Shown here: piece after piece, positions 8,188 through 16,513 of the stretch | Position numbering within the stretch: position 1 is the first letter of the stretch | Layout of the letters: each line of letters starts with the position of its first letter | From: Pandoraea horticolens | GTDB lineage: Bacteria > Pseudomonadota > Gammaproteobacteria > Burkholderiales > Burkholderiaceae | Length of the DNA stretch: 64,000 bases | Direction: 5' to 3' | Assembly (NCBI RefSeq): GCF_902459555.1 | Contig: NZ_CABPSM010000003.1 | Location: 337,487 to 401,486, forward strand | Notes under the pieces: model-generated | Databases searched by the model: none | What the model was told of the DNA's origin: nothing | The model's input: only the letters and a program-made list of their open reading frames with translations | Translations under genes and position numbers: made by a program

Positions 8188-8256
8188 TGGATCGCCGATC
8201 CAGATTTATCTCGCAACATATGGATCAGTGATCCAAATATACGGATCACTGATCCA
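8188..8256. promoter_or_regulatory. Three TetR-type operators (GGATC-N3-GATCC)
   Basis: TGGATCGCCGATCCA at 8188-8202, TGGATCAGTGATCCA at 8221-8235 and CGGATCACTGATCCA at 8242-8256 share the palindrome GGATC-N3-GATCC. Centres are 33 and 21 bp apart, so all three face the same side of the helix. They lie between the divergent SDR and TetR genes, as expected for an autoregulated repressor. Confidence 0.75.
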
Positions 8257-8272
8257 ATTGTCAAGGGGCCCC

Positions 8273-8851
8273 ATGCGCGCCGATGCCCAAAAAAATTACA
8301 GCCACATCCTCGCGGTCGCTCGTGAGGTCGTCACCGAGCATGGTGCCGATGCGTCGATGCGCGATATCGCCCGCCGGGCTGATGTCGGGCTGGCTACGCT
8401 ACTTCGTCACTTCCCGTCGCGAGAAGCCTTGTTTGAAGCGCTGCTGTGTACGAATCTGGACGAATTGACGCAGAAGGCAGATGAACTTGAAACGTCGAAC
8501 TCACCTGAAGAAGCACTCGTGTCCTGGTTTCGCGAATGGATTGCATTCGCCCAAAGCTATAGGGGCGTTGTAACCCTGATGGCGGCGGCCCACACGAACC
8601 CGGACTCTGCTCTTTATGCTGCATGCGCGGCGGTGCACTCGGCGAGCGCGCGACTCCTGCTTCGTGCGCAGGCCGAAGGTACGGCGCGCGCCGATATGAA
8701 TGGGGACGACCTGTTCGGCCTGATGGCAGCGCTCGGCTGGCTCGTCGACCTGCCCTCGTTCGCGCCGCGCGCGGATCATCTCGTTCACATCATTACGGAC
8801 GCCATCCTGACCCGTCAGCCAGGCAACGGTGCCAAGAAGGCAAAGCCTTGA
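8273..8851 (+). CDS. TetR-family transcriptional regulator
   Basis: A 192-residue regulator. The N-terminal HTH covers residues 10-55 (ILAVAREVVTEHGADASMRDIARRADVGLATLLRHFPSREALFEALL), and a helical ligand domain follows, with KAKP at the end. I took the ATG at 8273 because the longer frame from 8228 would overlap the operator palindromes and lacks homology. It probably represses the divergent SDR and itself through the three GGATC palindromes just upstream. The ligand is unknown. Confidence 0.92.
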   Translation: MRADAQKNYSHILAVAREVVTEHGADASMRDIARRADVGLATLLRHFPSREALFEALLCTNLDELTQKADELETSNSPEEALVSWFREWIAFAQSYRGVVTLMAAAHTNPDSALYAACAAVHSASARLLLRAQAEGTARADMNGDDLFGLMAALGWLVDLPSFAPRADHLVHIITDAILTRQPGNGAKKAKP

Positions 8852-8881
8852 GTCGGATCGGCTCCGGATGGTCGCCGGGGG

Positions 8882-9481
8882 TCAGTCAAACTTAACCAGG
8901 TCCTTAAAGATCAGTTGACCCCAACTGTTTCCACGCGCCTGGACCAGCAGCCCGCCTTCGGAAAGCCCGCCAAGTTTGATCGGCGAGAAACCGAGATTCT
9001 CTGCAAGCGCACCTATCTCCGCTGCGGAGCCGTCATCGTCGCTCGCCAGGAATACGACTCTCCTGCCCCCCTGTACGGCCGGGTCTTGAGCAAGAATCGC
9101 GGCGACCAGATGGTTGAAGCCCTTGACCAGTCTTGCACCAGTGAAGGCCTGCGCGACGAATCTGGAAGAAGGTTGTCCTCCCAATTCCTCGGGGGGCACG
9201 CCGTAGGCATTGGTTACATCGACGATGATCTTGCCCTGCCAGGCGGGGAGCGCCTTCGCGACCTGCGCGTGCGACTCGAAACGGACCGCCAGGAAGATGA
9301 TGTCCGCCTTGACGGCTTCCGCCAGCGTTTTGGGAATGATCCCCGGTCCGATTGCGGCCGCATCGGACGCAAAGCTTGCCGGGTCGCGCGTGCTTGCAAC
9401 GGATACTTCGATGCCCTTGCGGGCAAACGCTTTGGCAAGCGCCCGGCCGATGTTGCCGAAGCCGATAATTGCGTAGCTCAT
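8882..9481 (-). CDS. NADPH-dependent F420 reductase-like oxidoreductase
   Basis: A 199-residue protein with an N-terminal Rossmann motif GFGNIGRALAKAF (residues 7-19) and the later segments DIIFLAVRFESH, IIVDVTNAYG and ARLVKGFNHL that mark the F420-dependent NADP oxidoreductase-like family. In bacteria without coenzyme F420 such proteins act as NAD(P)-linked reductases of unknown substrate. AAGGAG lies 6 bases before the ATG. It is flanked by two SDR genes and their regulators, forming a small redox neighbourhood. Confidence 0.85.
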   Translation of the reverse strand: MSYAIIGFGNIGRALAKAFARKGIEVSVASTRDPASFASDAAAIGPGIIPKTLAEAVKADIIFLAVRFESHAQVAKALPAWQGKIIVDVTNAYGVPPEELGGQPSSRFVAQAFTGARLVKGFNHLVAAILAQDPAVQGGRRVVFLASDDDGSAAEIGALAENLGFSPIKLGGLSEGGLLVQARGNSWGQLIFKDLVKFD

Positions 9482-9554
9482 ATGTTTCTCCTTTGGAGTA
9501 ACGCGCCCTGCCGGCTCCGGGTATTGAATCGGGTGAGCGGCCGCGCGTAGTGCG

Positions 9555-10289
9555 TCACAGTTGCGCCAGGCCGCCGTCGACGGCGAGCTCGCTGGCCGTC
9601 ATGAAGCTGCTGTCCGACGATGCGAGAAAGGCCGCCGCCGCTGCGATCTCTACCGGATCGGCCATGCGTTGGAGCGGAGTCATCGCGCCATAGGCCTTCT
9701 GACCCTCTTCGCCAAGCGCCGCTTTCGCGAGTTCGGTCGCGGTCGCCCCAGGCGACAGCACGTTGACCCGGATGCCGGTGCCCTTCAGGTCCTCCGCCCA
9801 AGTCCGCGCGAGGTTGCGCACGGCCGCTTTGCTCGCGCTGTAGGCACTGAACGCCGCAGCGCCTGTGGTGCCGGCGCTCGATCCGGTCAGAACGATCGAA
9901 CCGCCCGGGCCCATTAGCGGCAGCGCCTTCTGGACCGTGAAGATCGTCCCCTTCACATTGGTATCGAAGGTTTCGTCAATGTGTTCGGCAGTAATCTGGC
10001 CAAGCGGAAGCGGGCTTCCCGTTCCGGCATTGGCGAAAACAATGTCGAGGGTTCCGCGCTCGGTCTTCACCGCCGCGTAGAGCCGGTCGAGGTCGGCCTC
10101 ATCCGAGACCGAGCCTTTCACCGCACGGGCATTGGGCCCGAGCTCGGCCACAGCGGCGTCGAGCGCGTCCTGCCGGCGGCCGAAGATAAAGACGAAAGCG
10201 CCTTCCTCGATAAAGCGCTTTGCCGCAGCGCGGCCGATGCCGGTCGCGCCGCCGGTGATCACGGCGGTCTTGCCATTCAGTCTGGTCAT
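9555..10289 (-). CDS. Short-chain dehydrogenase/reductase (SDR)
   Basis: A 244-residue classical SDR. TGGATGIG begins near residue 12, NAGTG follows in FANAGTG, and catalytic YSASK lies in AAFSAYSASKAAVRNLA. It ends with the SELAVDGGLAQL tail shared with the SDR at 7364. GAAGG lies 9 bases before the ATG at 10289, which is why the upstream starts were rejected. It is divergent from an HxlR regulator, a common arrangement in which the regulator controls the dehydrogenase in response to reactive aldehydes or quinones; that role is inferred. Confidence 0.9.
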   Translation of the reverse strand: MTRLNGKTAVITGGATGIGRAAAKRFIEEGAFVFIFGRRQDALDAAVAELGPNARAVKGSVSDEADLDRLYAAVKTERGTLDIVFANAGTGSPLPLGQITAEHIDETFDTNVKGTIFTVQKALPLMGPGGSIVLTGSSAGTTGAAAFSAYSASKAAVRNLARTWAEDLKGTGIRVNVLSPGATATELAKAALGEEGQKAYGAMTPLQRMADPVEIAAAAAFLASSDSSFMTASELAVDGGLAQL

Positions 10290-10333
10290 GTCATGCATCC
10301 TTCGTTGGAGATGTACGGAAGCAGGGAACTGCT

Positions 10334-10395
10334 TACTTGAGGTAAGTATGCGGCTCTGATAACCTAAGAACAAGTATGCACCTTTAGGTAAGTAT
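10334..10395. promoter_or_regulatory. HxlR-type operator repeats
   Basis: AGGTAAGTAT occurs at 10340-10349 and again at 10386-10395. The first copy is also half of the inverted repeat TACTTGAGGTAAGTA at 10334-10348. Both lie between the divergent SDR and HxlR genes, so they are likely binding sites of the HxlR protein. Confidence 0.55.
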
Positions 10396-10399
10396 AAAA

Positions 10400-10762
10400 A
10401 TGACGACGTCCCCTCAAATCTGCGACACCGGTTGCGGGCTCAACGCCACGCTCCGCATCATCTCGGGCAAATGGAAACCGCTGGTCCTGTTTTTTCTGCG
10501 CGACGGCCCGAAGCGCTATGGCGAGCTCAAGCGCCTGGTTCAGGGCGTCAGCGACAAAGTGCTGATCCAGCAATTGAAGGATCTGGAGGCCGATCGCGTA
10601 CTGGCGCGAACCGACTACAAGGAGGTGCCACCGCGCGTGGATTACGCGCTGACCCCGCTCGGCCTCAGTCTGGCCGATGCGATCGTCCCGCTATGCACCT
10701 GGGGAACCGAGCATGCGGTGGAAATGGCAAGCATCTTCGCCAAGCGCGATGCTTTGCCCTAG
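10400..10762 (+). CDS. HxlR-family transcriptional regulator
   Basis: A 120-residue winged-helix regulator of the HxlR family. The N-terminal cysteine segment (CDTGCGLNATLRIISGKWKPLVLFFL) is followed by RYGELKRLVQGVSDKVLIQQLKDLEADRVL, the recognition part, and the wing VPPRVDYALTPLG. The two cysteines near residues 8 and 12 may sense oxidants or electrophiles, as in related regulators. It probably controls the divergent SDR at 9555. Confidence 0.92.
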   Translation: MTTSPQICDTGCGLNATLRIISGKWKPLVLFFLRDGPKRYGELKRLVQGVSDKVLIQQLKDLEADRVLARTDYKEVPPRVDYALTPLGLSLADAIVPLCTWGTEHAVEMASIFAKRDALP

Positions 10763-11145
10763 CCGACGGATAGCGCACGCCGGCAAGCATGATGTTGCGC
10801 CGGTATATGCTGGCCACGCGTCGCCCATCGGCCACCGGCCGATGTTTCAAGCCGGTTTCGGCGAAAATGTCTTTCGCGGCCTGCGGCAGATTGCGCTCAC
10901 GCGGTGTCATCAGCAGGTTACGCGTAAGCACGACGCACCGGCCGCGATATAGGGGCGCGTGGTATCAACGACATGATTGGACTGTAATCGGTGTCCGAAA
11001 GATTGTTGGCCTACTGCATTTTCTTTATCGATGGTCCAATACCTTGATCTCTCTACCAGCGTGCTCTGGCACTTTGATGACGAACCCTTTGTCTTCCCGA
11101 GCCTGCGCCCCGAAACTCCTGTTCAGGGAGTGCAGATCAACGGAT
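10763..11145. other. Gene-poor stretch before the GntR remnant
   Basis: No gene supported. A minus-strand frame with ETGLKHRPVADGRRVASIYR (about 10779-10900) and a plus-strand 38-codon frame starting at 11031 (MVQYLDLSTSVLWHFDDEP) look protein-like but match nothing I know. They are probably fragments left by rearrangement. Confidence 0.35.
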
Positions 11146-11207
11146 GAAGGGGGGGGGGATGGCGTCACCACATCTCGAACTGGACGGCGAGTTTCGGCCG
11201 ACCCGCA

Positions 11208-11780
11208 GTGCGCGAAGCGATCGGTGCGCTCCAGAACGAAGGGCTGGTCGTTACGCGTCGCAACTCCGGCACTTACGTCGTGCCGGGCGCAGCACAGATG
11301 CTTGCTGCAAGCCCGGCGAGCGGCTCGGCGTATGACGTGGACGCGGATTTCAGCCCGACGTCGACGCTTGATGCCCGCCTGATCCTGGAACCTGCGATCG
11401 CCCGCAAGGCCGCAAGCCAAGGCAAGCGAGACCGCATGGCCGAGCAGTTTCTCGATCAGATGGAAACCATTCAAGATATCGGCGACCCGGAGCAACGTGC
11501 ACTGTGTAACAACAGCGACCGGCTGTTCCATCGGCAGCTCGCGATCGTGACCGGCGACGCCTTGCTCGTGCGCATTGCCGAAGAAGTGGCAAAAACGATG
11601 GATCAGGCACTTTGGAAGTGGATCAAGGACGATGGCATTTACGACGCCAATCGCATCCATCTTTACGCGGCGGAGCATCGCATGATCTACGAGGCGATTG
11701 TGCAGCGCGATGCCGAGAGCGCCGGGTTCTATGTCGAGCAGCACATTCAGCGCGTGCGTCGCGATATCGCGCCGAAGTGA
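11208..11780 (+). pseudogene. GntR/FadR-type regulator, 5'-truncated
   Basis: A 190-residue frame with the end of a GntR winged helix (REAIGALQNEGLVVTRRNSGTYV) and a complete FCD ligand domain (LDARLILEPAIARKAASQ ... DRLFHRQLAI ... EHRMIYEAIVQRD ... HIQRVRRDI). The first HTH helices, normally 40 residues longer, are missing. In the same frame upstream SFGRPAVREAI can be read, then homology stops beside a run of about ten G at 11149-11158. The DNA-binding half is thus incomplete and the protein is probably non-functional as a repressor. Confidence 0.7.
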
Positions 11781-11868
11781 GCGTCGAAAGCTGGGGGCTC
11801 GACGTTCTCGAAATGGTGTGTGGAGCCGGTGTCAATCTCGGAAAATGCACCGCAGAGGTGTGAAAATG
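11781..11868 (+). repeat. Inverted repeat copy A
   Basis: About 88 bp starting GCGTCGAAAGCTGGGGGCTC and containing GACGTTCTCGAAATGGTG and AATGCACCGCAGAGGTG. A similar sequence occurs inverted at 13872-13963. The two copies flank the chemoreceptor gene and differ at about a dozen positions. This copy abuts a partial YaiI-like copy on its right. Confidence 0.75.
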
Positions 11869-11871
11869 GAT

Positions 11872-12027
11872 TTCGATCAGGTCTCCGGCGACGACCCGTT
11901 CGACGATGCGGGCGTCGGCGACGCCGAATCCCGACGGCCCCTGAATCGTCTTGATGAATGGCGACGGCGGTGTGTGCAAGAATTGATTCGCGACCAGGGG
12001 GACCTGAATTTCCTCGCGGCGCAGCAA
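11872..12027 (-). pseudogene. Partial inverted copy of the YaiI (UPF0178) gene
   Basis: The minus strand translates to RREEIQVPLVANQFLHTPPS and then FIKTIQGPSGFGVADARIVE, nearly identical to an internal part of the UPF0178 protein encoded at 14743-15225 (residues near 29-75). It lacks the N-terminal FVDADACP motif and the C-terminal half, and it ends in inverted repeat copy A. It is a duplicated, inverted gene fragment. Confidence 0.8.
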
Positions 12028-12056
12028 AAAAACCCGCCGATCGGCGGGCTTTTTTC
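12025..12056 (-). terminator. Intrinsic terminator of the chemoreceptor gene
   Basis: AAAAAAACCCGCCGATCGGC followed by GGGTTTTTT-type sequence: the stem pairs CCCGCC with GGCGGG around GATC, with A and T runs on both sides. It lies 50 bp past the chemoreceptor stop and could work in both directions. Confidence 0.85.
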
Positions 12057-12105
12057 GTGTGTCGTCGCAGACGAACGGCCAACTAAAGCACGGAGCGCCG
12101 TGTGC

Positions 12106-13731
12106 TCAGGCCACCAACCTCAACGCGTTGCCGTTCGCCAGCGCCGGTTCGTCCTGGCGCGGCCCCGAGCTGCGCGCGCCGATGCCATCGGCACGCAACC
12201 TGAAGAACGCGGCCGTGCTGGCCAGCGCCTGCGCCTGCTCCTGAAGCGCGCGAGCCGCAGCGGCCGACTGCTCGACAAGCGCCGCGTTCTGTTGCAACCC
12301 CTGATCCATTTCATTGACGGCGATGCTGACCTGCCCCACGCCCTGGCTCTGCTCCCGCGAAGCTGCGGTGATCTCGTCCATGATGGCGCGCACGCGGCTC
12401 ACTGCATCGATGATCTCGTTCATTGTCGCGCCGGCTTGCTGCACCTGCCCGGCGCCCGTGGCGATACGCTGCGTCGAGTTTTCGATCAGTTCCTTGATTT
12501 CCTTGGCTGCCGCCGACGAGCGCTGTGCAAGCGTGCGCACCTCGCCCGCCACCACGGCAAAACCGCGGCCCTGCTCGCCAGCGCGCGCTGCCTCCACGGC
12601 TGCGTTCAGCGCCAGGATGTTGGTCTGGAACGCGATGCCTTCGATCATCGATGTAATCTCCGAAATCGCCGCCGAGCCTTTACTGATCTCGTCCATCGTG
12701 CTCACCACCGACGACACCACGTCGTGCCCCTTACGCGCAATGCCCGAGGCGGAGGACGACAGTTCGCTCGCCCGCTCGGCGTTCTCCGCATTCTGACGTA
12801 CCGTGCTGGCCAACTCTTCGGCGCTCGACGCGGTCTCTTCCACCGAGGCCGCCTGCCCTTCGGTGCGTGCCGACAGGTCGGCATTGCCCGCCGCAACTTC
12901 GCGCGTGGCGCTGGCAATGGCAACGCTGCCGTCGCGAATCGACTCGACGGTGCGCGTCAGGCTTGCCTGCATCGCCACCAATCCGTGCAGCATGCGGCCC
13001 ATCTCGTCCTGCGAGCGCACCTGGATGTCGTGGGTCAGGTCACCATGCGCAATGGCTTCAAAGTGCCCGATCGCTTCATTGACGGGCCCCAGGATCGCGC
13101 GGCGGAGCATCAGCCAACTGAGGCACGCCGCGAGCACACCGATAAGGATCGCAACGATGCTACCCGCGCGGAACAATTGATAGTGGCTTTGGGCGGCGTC
13201 GAAGGTCTCCTTCGCCTGATTCAATTGATAGGTCTTGAGCGCCTGCGCAGCCGTCTGCATACGGGTGTAGATGGTGCCGACGTTCACCATCAGCTTGAGG
13301 ATATCGTCACGATCTCCACGCACGGTCGCTTCGCGGAACTGCGTCAGCGCGTCTTGGGTCGCACGATACTGCGTGGTTACCTCAGCGGCCAGCTTGTCTT
13401 CGCCGGCGTCGCGCGGCAAGCTCAGGTAGTGGGCCCAAGCCTCTTCCGCGCCGGTGGCCACTTCTTTTTCCTTCGAATACATCAGTTTCGCGTCGTCCGA
13501 ACCCGGATTGATTGCCGCTCGGTCCAGCGACGTGCGCTGGCGGCCGACCAGGATCGTCATCTCTCCCACGGCAATGGACTTGGGCATTTGTTCAGCGTAA
13601 GTAACGCGATTGGCGTTGTTACTGTCGTGCATACCGACGAGGCCGAAAGCACCGATGGCGATCAGCAGTACGCCGAGAAACGCCATCGAAGCGGCCAGGC
13701 GGCCGTTTATTGAAAGACGGGAGAACCGCAT
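12106..13731 (-). CDS. Methyl-accepting chemotaxis protein
   Basis: A 541-residue transmembrane chemoreceptor. TM1 is at about residues 10-32, a periplasmic four-helix-bundle sensor (4HB type) follows, and TM2 lies near 191-211 ([17 protein letters not shown]). HAMP follows, then the long signalling coiled coil with the hairpin tip [33 protein letters not shown]. It binds a small ligand outside and controls CheA/CheW inside. There is no CheR/CheB pentapeptide tail; it ends NALRLVA. AAGGA precedes the ATG at 13731. The gene lies between two inverted repeats and has no che genes nearby. Confidence 0.93.
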   Translation of the reverse strand: MRFSRLSINGRLAASMAFLGVLLIAIGAFGLVGMHDSNNANRVTYAEQMPKSIAVGEMTILVGRQRTSLDRAAINPGSDDAKLMYSKEKEVATGAEEAWAHYLSLPRDAGEDKLAAEVTTQYRATQDALTQFREATVRGDRDDILKLMVNVGTIYTRMQTAAQALKTYQLNQAKETFDAAQSHYQLFRAGSIVAILIGVLAACLSWLMLRRAILGPVNEAIGHFEAIAHGDLTHDIQVRSQDEMGRMLHGLVAMQASLTRTVESIRDGSVAIASATREVAAGNADLSARTEGQAASVEETASSAEELASTVRQNAENAERASELSSSASGIARKGHDVVSSVVSTMDEISKGSAAISEITSMIEGIAFQTNILALNAAVEAARAGEQGRGFAVVAGEVRTLAQRSSAAAKEIKELIENSTQRIATGAGQVQQAGATMNEIIDAVSRVRAIMDEITAASREQSQGVGQVSIAVNEMDQGLQQNAALVEQSAAAARALQEQAQALASTAAFFRLRADGIGARSSGPRQDEPALANGNALRLVA

Positions 13732-13871
13732 GGTGTGTCCTTGCACTTTTCCGAACGTTGGGACGGCCGGAGGATTGGGGGATAGCTGCAGCACAGGGGC
13801 ATTCGTTCGAAACCACCTGCATTCGAGGGTTTACGGCGATATATTAAATATATTTAGAAACGCCTCGACAA

Positions 13872-13963
13872 AATCCACTTTTGCACCTCTGCGGTGCATT
13901 TTATGGGCTTGACACTGACCCCACGCACCATTTCGAGAACGTCGAGCCCCCAGCTCTCGACGC
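13872..13963 (-). repeat. Inverted repeat copy B
   Basis: Reverse-complement counterpart of the repeat at 11781-11868, sharing GACGTTCTCGAAATGGTG and AATGCACCGCAGAGGTG. The segment contains GGGGTCAGTGTC, unlike copy A. Together the copies bound a roughly 2.2-kb segment with the chemoreceptor gene. Confidence 0.75.
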
Positions 13964-14002
13964 AGATGGTAAAGGCGGACCTGAACGCGTTGCTGTGACC
14001 GG

Positions 14003-14480
14003 TTGAATCCGCCGTTGGGAAGCCTGGGTTTCGTTGCACTGCTGTATTGGCTATTCCCTGAGTATCACGGGGCCTTCTACGACAATTACTACAGGATGCT
14101 GTCGCTAGTGGCGCCACCGTGGTGGGTGCTCGCACTGCCGTATATCCATTTCGTTGATCGCAAGATGACCAGACCGCTCGACGGCTACTGGCATCTTGGT
14201 CAAGTGGTCACGATGCAATGGGGGCAGGTCAACTGGCGCATGGTCGGTCAGCACCTGCTCGGCTGGCTGGTGGAGGGGTTTTTCCTGCCCCTGAAGTTCA
14301 CCTACATGTGCAACGACCTTAATCATTTCCTAGCCATCGACGTGACCAGGCTCAGCGGCTTCAAGGCATGGTTCGATCTGCTGTACGAGTTGTGTTATTT
14401 CATCGACGTGGGGCTGGTGGTCATGGGCTACCTTCTGACGCTGCGCATTGCCGATACCCATTTCCGCTCGGCAGAGCCGA
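14003..14480 (+). pseudogene. Truncated multi-spanning membrane protein gene
   Basis: Reads LGFVALLYWLFPEYHGAFYD, then VAPPWWVLALPYIHFVDRKM, LLGWLVEGFFLPLKFTYM and LLYELCYFIDVGLVVMGYLL: four hydrophobic segments with loops like a polytopic membrane enzyme. Near 14480 the sensible sequence shifts to another frame (DPDYVAYAQWIDAHGLFRV at about 14490-14545) and then ends. The start also looks cut, lying just beyond the inverted repeat. I read it as a fragment of a larger gene damaged by the local rearrangement; the family is not identified with confidence. Confidence 0.5.
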
Positions 14481-14742
14481 CGATGCGATCGATCCCGATT
14501 ACGTTGCATATGCGCAGTGGATCGATGCGCATGGCCTGTTCCGCGTCTTGCGGCTTACACCCGGCCGCAGTCGACCTCGCACTTCTAACGCATAGCGTCT
14601 CGACAGCGCATTTTCCTCGGCAGTGAGGGGACGGTGACTTGATCTTTGCAAACGGGGGCTTGCAGACACGTAAATTTCCGGCGCTGCGGAAGATCAACGA
14701 TGGCTTATGATGACTTCTCCAACGCTTTCGAAGTCACCAAAA

Positions 14743-15225
14743 ATGCAAGTTTTCGTCGACGCCGACGCCTGTCCCGCCATCATCAAGGAAATTCTGTTTC
14801 GCGCGGCGCGCCGCGAGGAAATTCAGGTCACCCTGGTCGCGAATCAATTCTTGCGCACACCGCCGTCGCCATTCATCAAGACGATTCAGGTACCGTCGGG
14901 ATTCGACGTCGCCGACGCGCGCATCGTCGAATTGGTCGTCGCCGGAGACCTGGTGATTACCGGCGATATCCCGCTCGCGGCGGCGGTGCTCGACAAGGGC
15001 GGGAATGCGCTCGATCCCCGAGGGAGCTGGTTCTCGCCGGACAATATCCGGGAACGTCTGTCCGTTCGCGACATGATGGATCAACTTCGCATCGCCGGCA
15101 TCGACACGGGCGGACCCGCGCCCTTCAGCCCCCGCGACGGCAAAGCGTTTGCGGGGGAGTTCGATCGCTTCCTCACTCGTTATCGCGCATCGGGCAACGC
15201 CATTAAAAGAACATCTCGAGATTGA
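14743..15225 (+). CDS. UPF0178 / YaiI family protein (DUF188)
   Basis: A 160-residue protein of the YaiI/YqxD family. It opens with QVFVDADACPAIIKEILFRAA, the family hallmark, followed by DARIVELVVAGDLVITGDIPLA, both resembling the PIN-like nuclease fold with conserved aspartates. The biochemical role is unproven. I chose Met at 14743 by family convention; an upstream in-frame ATG at 14707 would add 12 residues. A partial inverted copy lies at 11872-12027. Confidence 0.88.
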   Translation: MQVFVDADACPAIIKEILFRAARREEIQVTLVANQFLRTPPSPFIKTIQVPSGFDVADARIVELVVAGDLVITGDIPLAAAVLDKGGNALDPRGSWFSPDNIRERLSVRDMMDQLRIAGIDTGGPAPFSPRDGKAFAGEFDRFLTRYRASGNAIKRTSRD

Positions 15226-15334
15226 CCCCGACGTCGGCGCTGGCCACGCCGTTGACGAACGCCGAAACCTCCGGCGCTTCCGGAAGCACCCGGCTGTCGA
15301 ACCGGGCGACGAACTGCCGTGACGCGTCGCGCAT
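15203..15334 (-). other. Small orphan frame, possible gene remnant
   Basis: A 43-codon frame on the minus strand (starting MRDASRQFVARFDSRVLPEA, ending VGVNLEMFF) lies directly after the LysR stop and overlaps the end of the YaiI gene. It reads like the C-terminal piece of a larger protein, but I cannot name it. Confidence 0.25.
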
Positions 15335-15338
15335 TGGC

Positions 15339-16211
15339 TCAGGCCTCCTCTGAAATCACCCGTAGCAACTCGGCAAACCGTGCATCGCACCAGCGCATCA
15401 CGTCGTTGGGTTCTCGCCCAAAACGCCAGAGCATACGGACGGGCAACTGTGGCAGACCGAGATCGTCGCAGCGCAGTTCGTGAAGGTCTTCGTACTCCGC
15501 AATATCGATAGGGAGAACGGCCCAGCCGAGTTTGTCGACGACCATGCTGGCAATCACATGGGAACTGTCTGCGCGCCAGATCGCCGGGCTGAGCTGCAAT
15601 GGGGTGAAGTCGTCCATCTGCAACAGAATCTGCCGGTATTTCGCCAAATCGCCACGCGTCACATGATCGCGATAGGCCAACGGGTGATCGCCTGCGACGA
15701 ATACCCCCTGCACGGCCGATCCCACGTATTTGTGTCCCAGCGCGGACGAAATCGCGCCGCGATCCACGTGAAAGCCCATGTCCGCTCGCTGCTTCTCGAC
15801 ATACTCCGCAACTTCCGTCGACGTGCCGTAGAGCAGCGTCAACTCCAGGTAGGCGAACTGGTGAGCAAGATCGCGCACCAACTCGCTCACGGCCTGATAC
15901 GGCAGCGCCTCATCGAGTGCCAGCGATAACTGCGGCTGCTCGCCAAACGCCAAGGCATTCGCGCGGTGGTTCAGGCCCTCGGCCTGCCGCAGCAGTTCCT
16001 TGGCCTCGAGCAGCATCACCTCACCCTGATCGGTGAGTCTCGCATTGCGGCGACTCCGGTCGAATAGTTCAAATCCCAAATCGGCTTCGAGCAGCGAAAT
16101 CGCGGTACTCACCGCCGACTGGGCTTTGCCGAGCCGTCGGGCGGCAGCCGATATCGATCCTTCTTCCGCCGCCGCCACAAAATAGCGCAATTGTTCTATT
16201 GTCCAGTTCAT
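15339..16211 (-). CDS. LysR-family transcriptional regulator
   Basis: A 290-residue LysR regulator with the winged HTH at residues 4-62 (LRYFVAAAEEGSISAAARRLGKAQSAVSTAISLLEADLGFELFDRS) and a periplasmic-binding-like effector domain. It is divergent from the RND efflux operon that starts at 16514 with 302 bp between, the usual layout for a LysR activator of an efflux pump. Its inducer is unknown and it is not obviously MexT or BpeT. Confidence 0.92.
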   Translation of the reverse strand: MNWTIEQLRYFVAAAEEGSISAAARRLGKAQSAVSTAISLLEADLGFELFDRSRRNARLTDQGEVMLLEAKELLRQAEGLNHRANALAFGEQPQLSLALDEALPYQAVSELVRDLAHQFAYLELTLLYGTSTEVAEYVEKQRADMGFHVDRGAISSALGHKYVGSAVQGVFVAGDHPLAYRDHVTRGDLAKYRQILLQMDDFTPLQLSPAIWRADSSHVIASMVVDKLGWAVLPIDIAEYEDLHELRCDDLGLPQLPVRMLWRFGREPNDVMRWCDARFAELLRVISEEA

Positions 16212-16513
16212 CCATCCATTTTATAGATAGGTTCCAACTTTTTCTAACGGTAATTTCGAGGCAGAATCGTACTTCTCCAATATAAAACGCCAGATTGAAA
16301 CGCCAGCATAGGCGAGGCGGCAGACGACCGGATCCCCCGGTCCGGTGGTCTCGGGCAAAGACCTCTTTCGCGCAACGCGCACCTGCCACCCACGGCGCTT
16401 CTGGAGAGATGTGGGCCCCCGGTTCCCCACCATTGGCTTCGCCACTGGTTGACGTCGCGCACCGAACGCGGCATCGACACCCTGACCGGATGTCGTAAAT
16501 CCAATGCTCTTAC
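16212..16513. promoter_or_regulatory. LysR-RND divergent promoter region
   Basis: 302 bp with no gene. It contains an AT-rich patch near 16212-16290 and should hold the promoters of both divergent units. No unique operator is evident by eye. Confidence 0.4.

Noticed and set aside
11698..13713. 671-codon plus-strand frame across the chemoreceptor
   Set aside because: Antisense to a complete chemoreceptor with intact domain order; composition is atypical.
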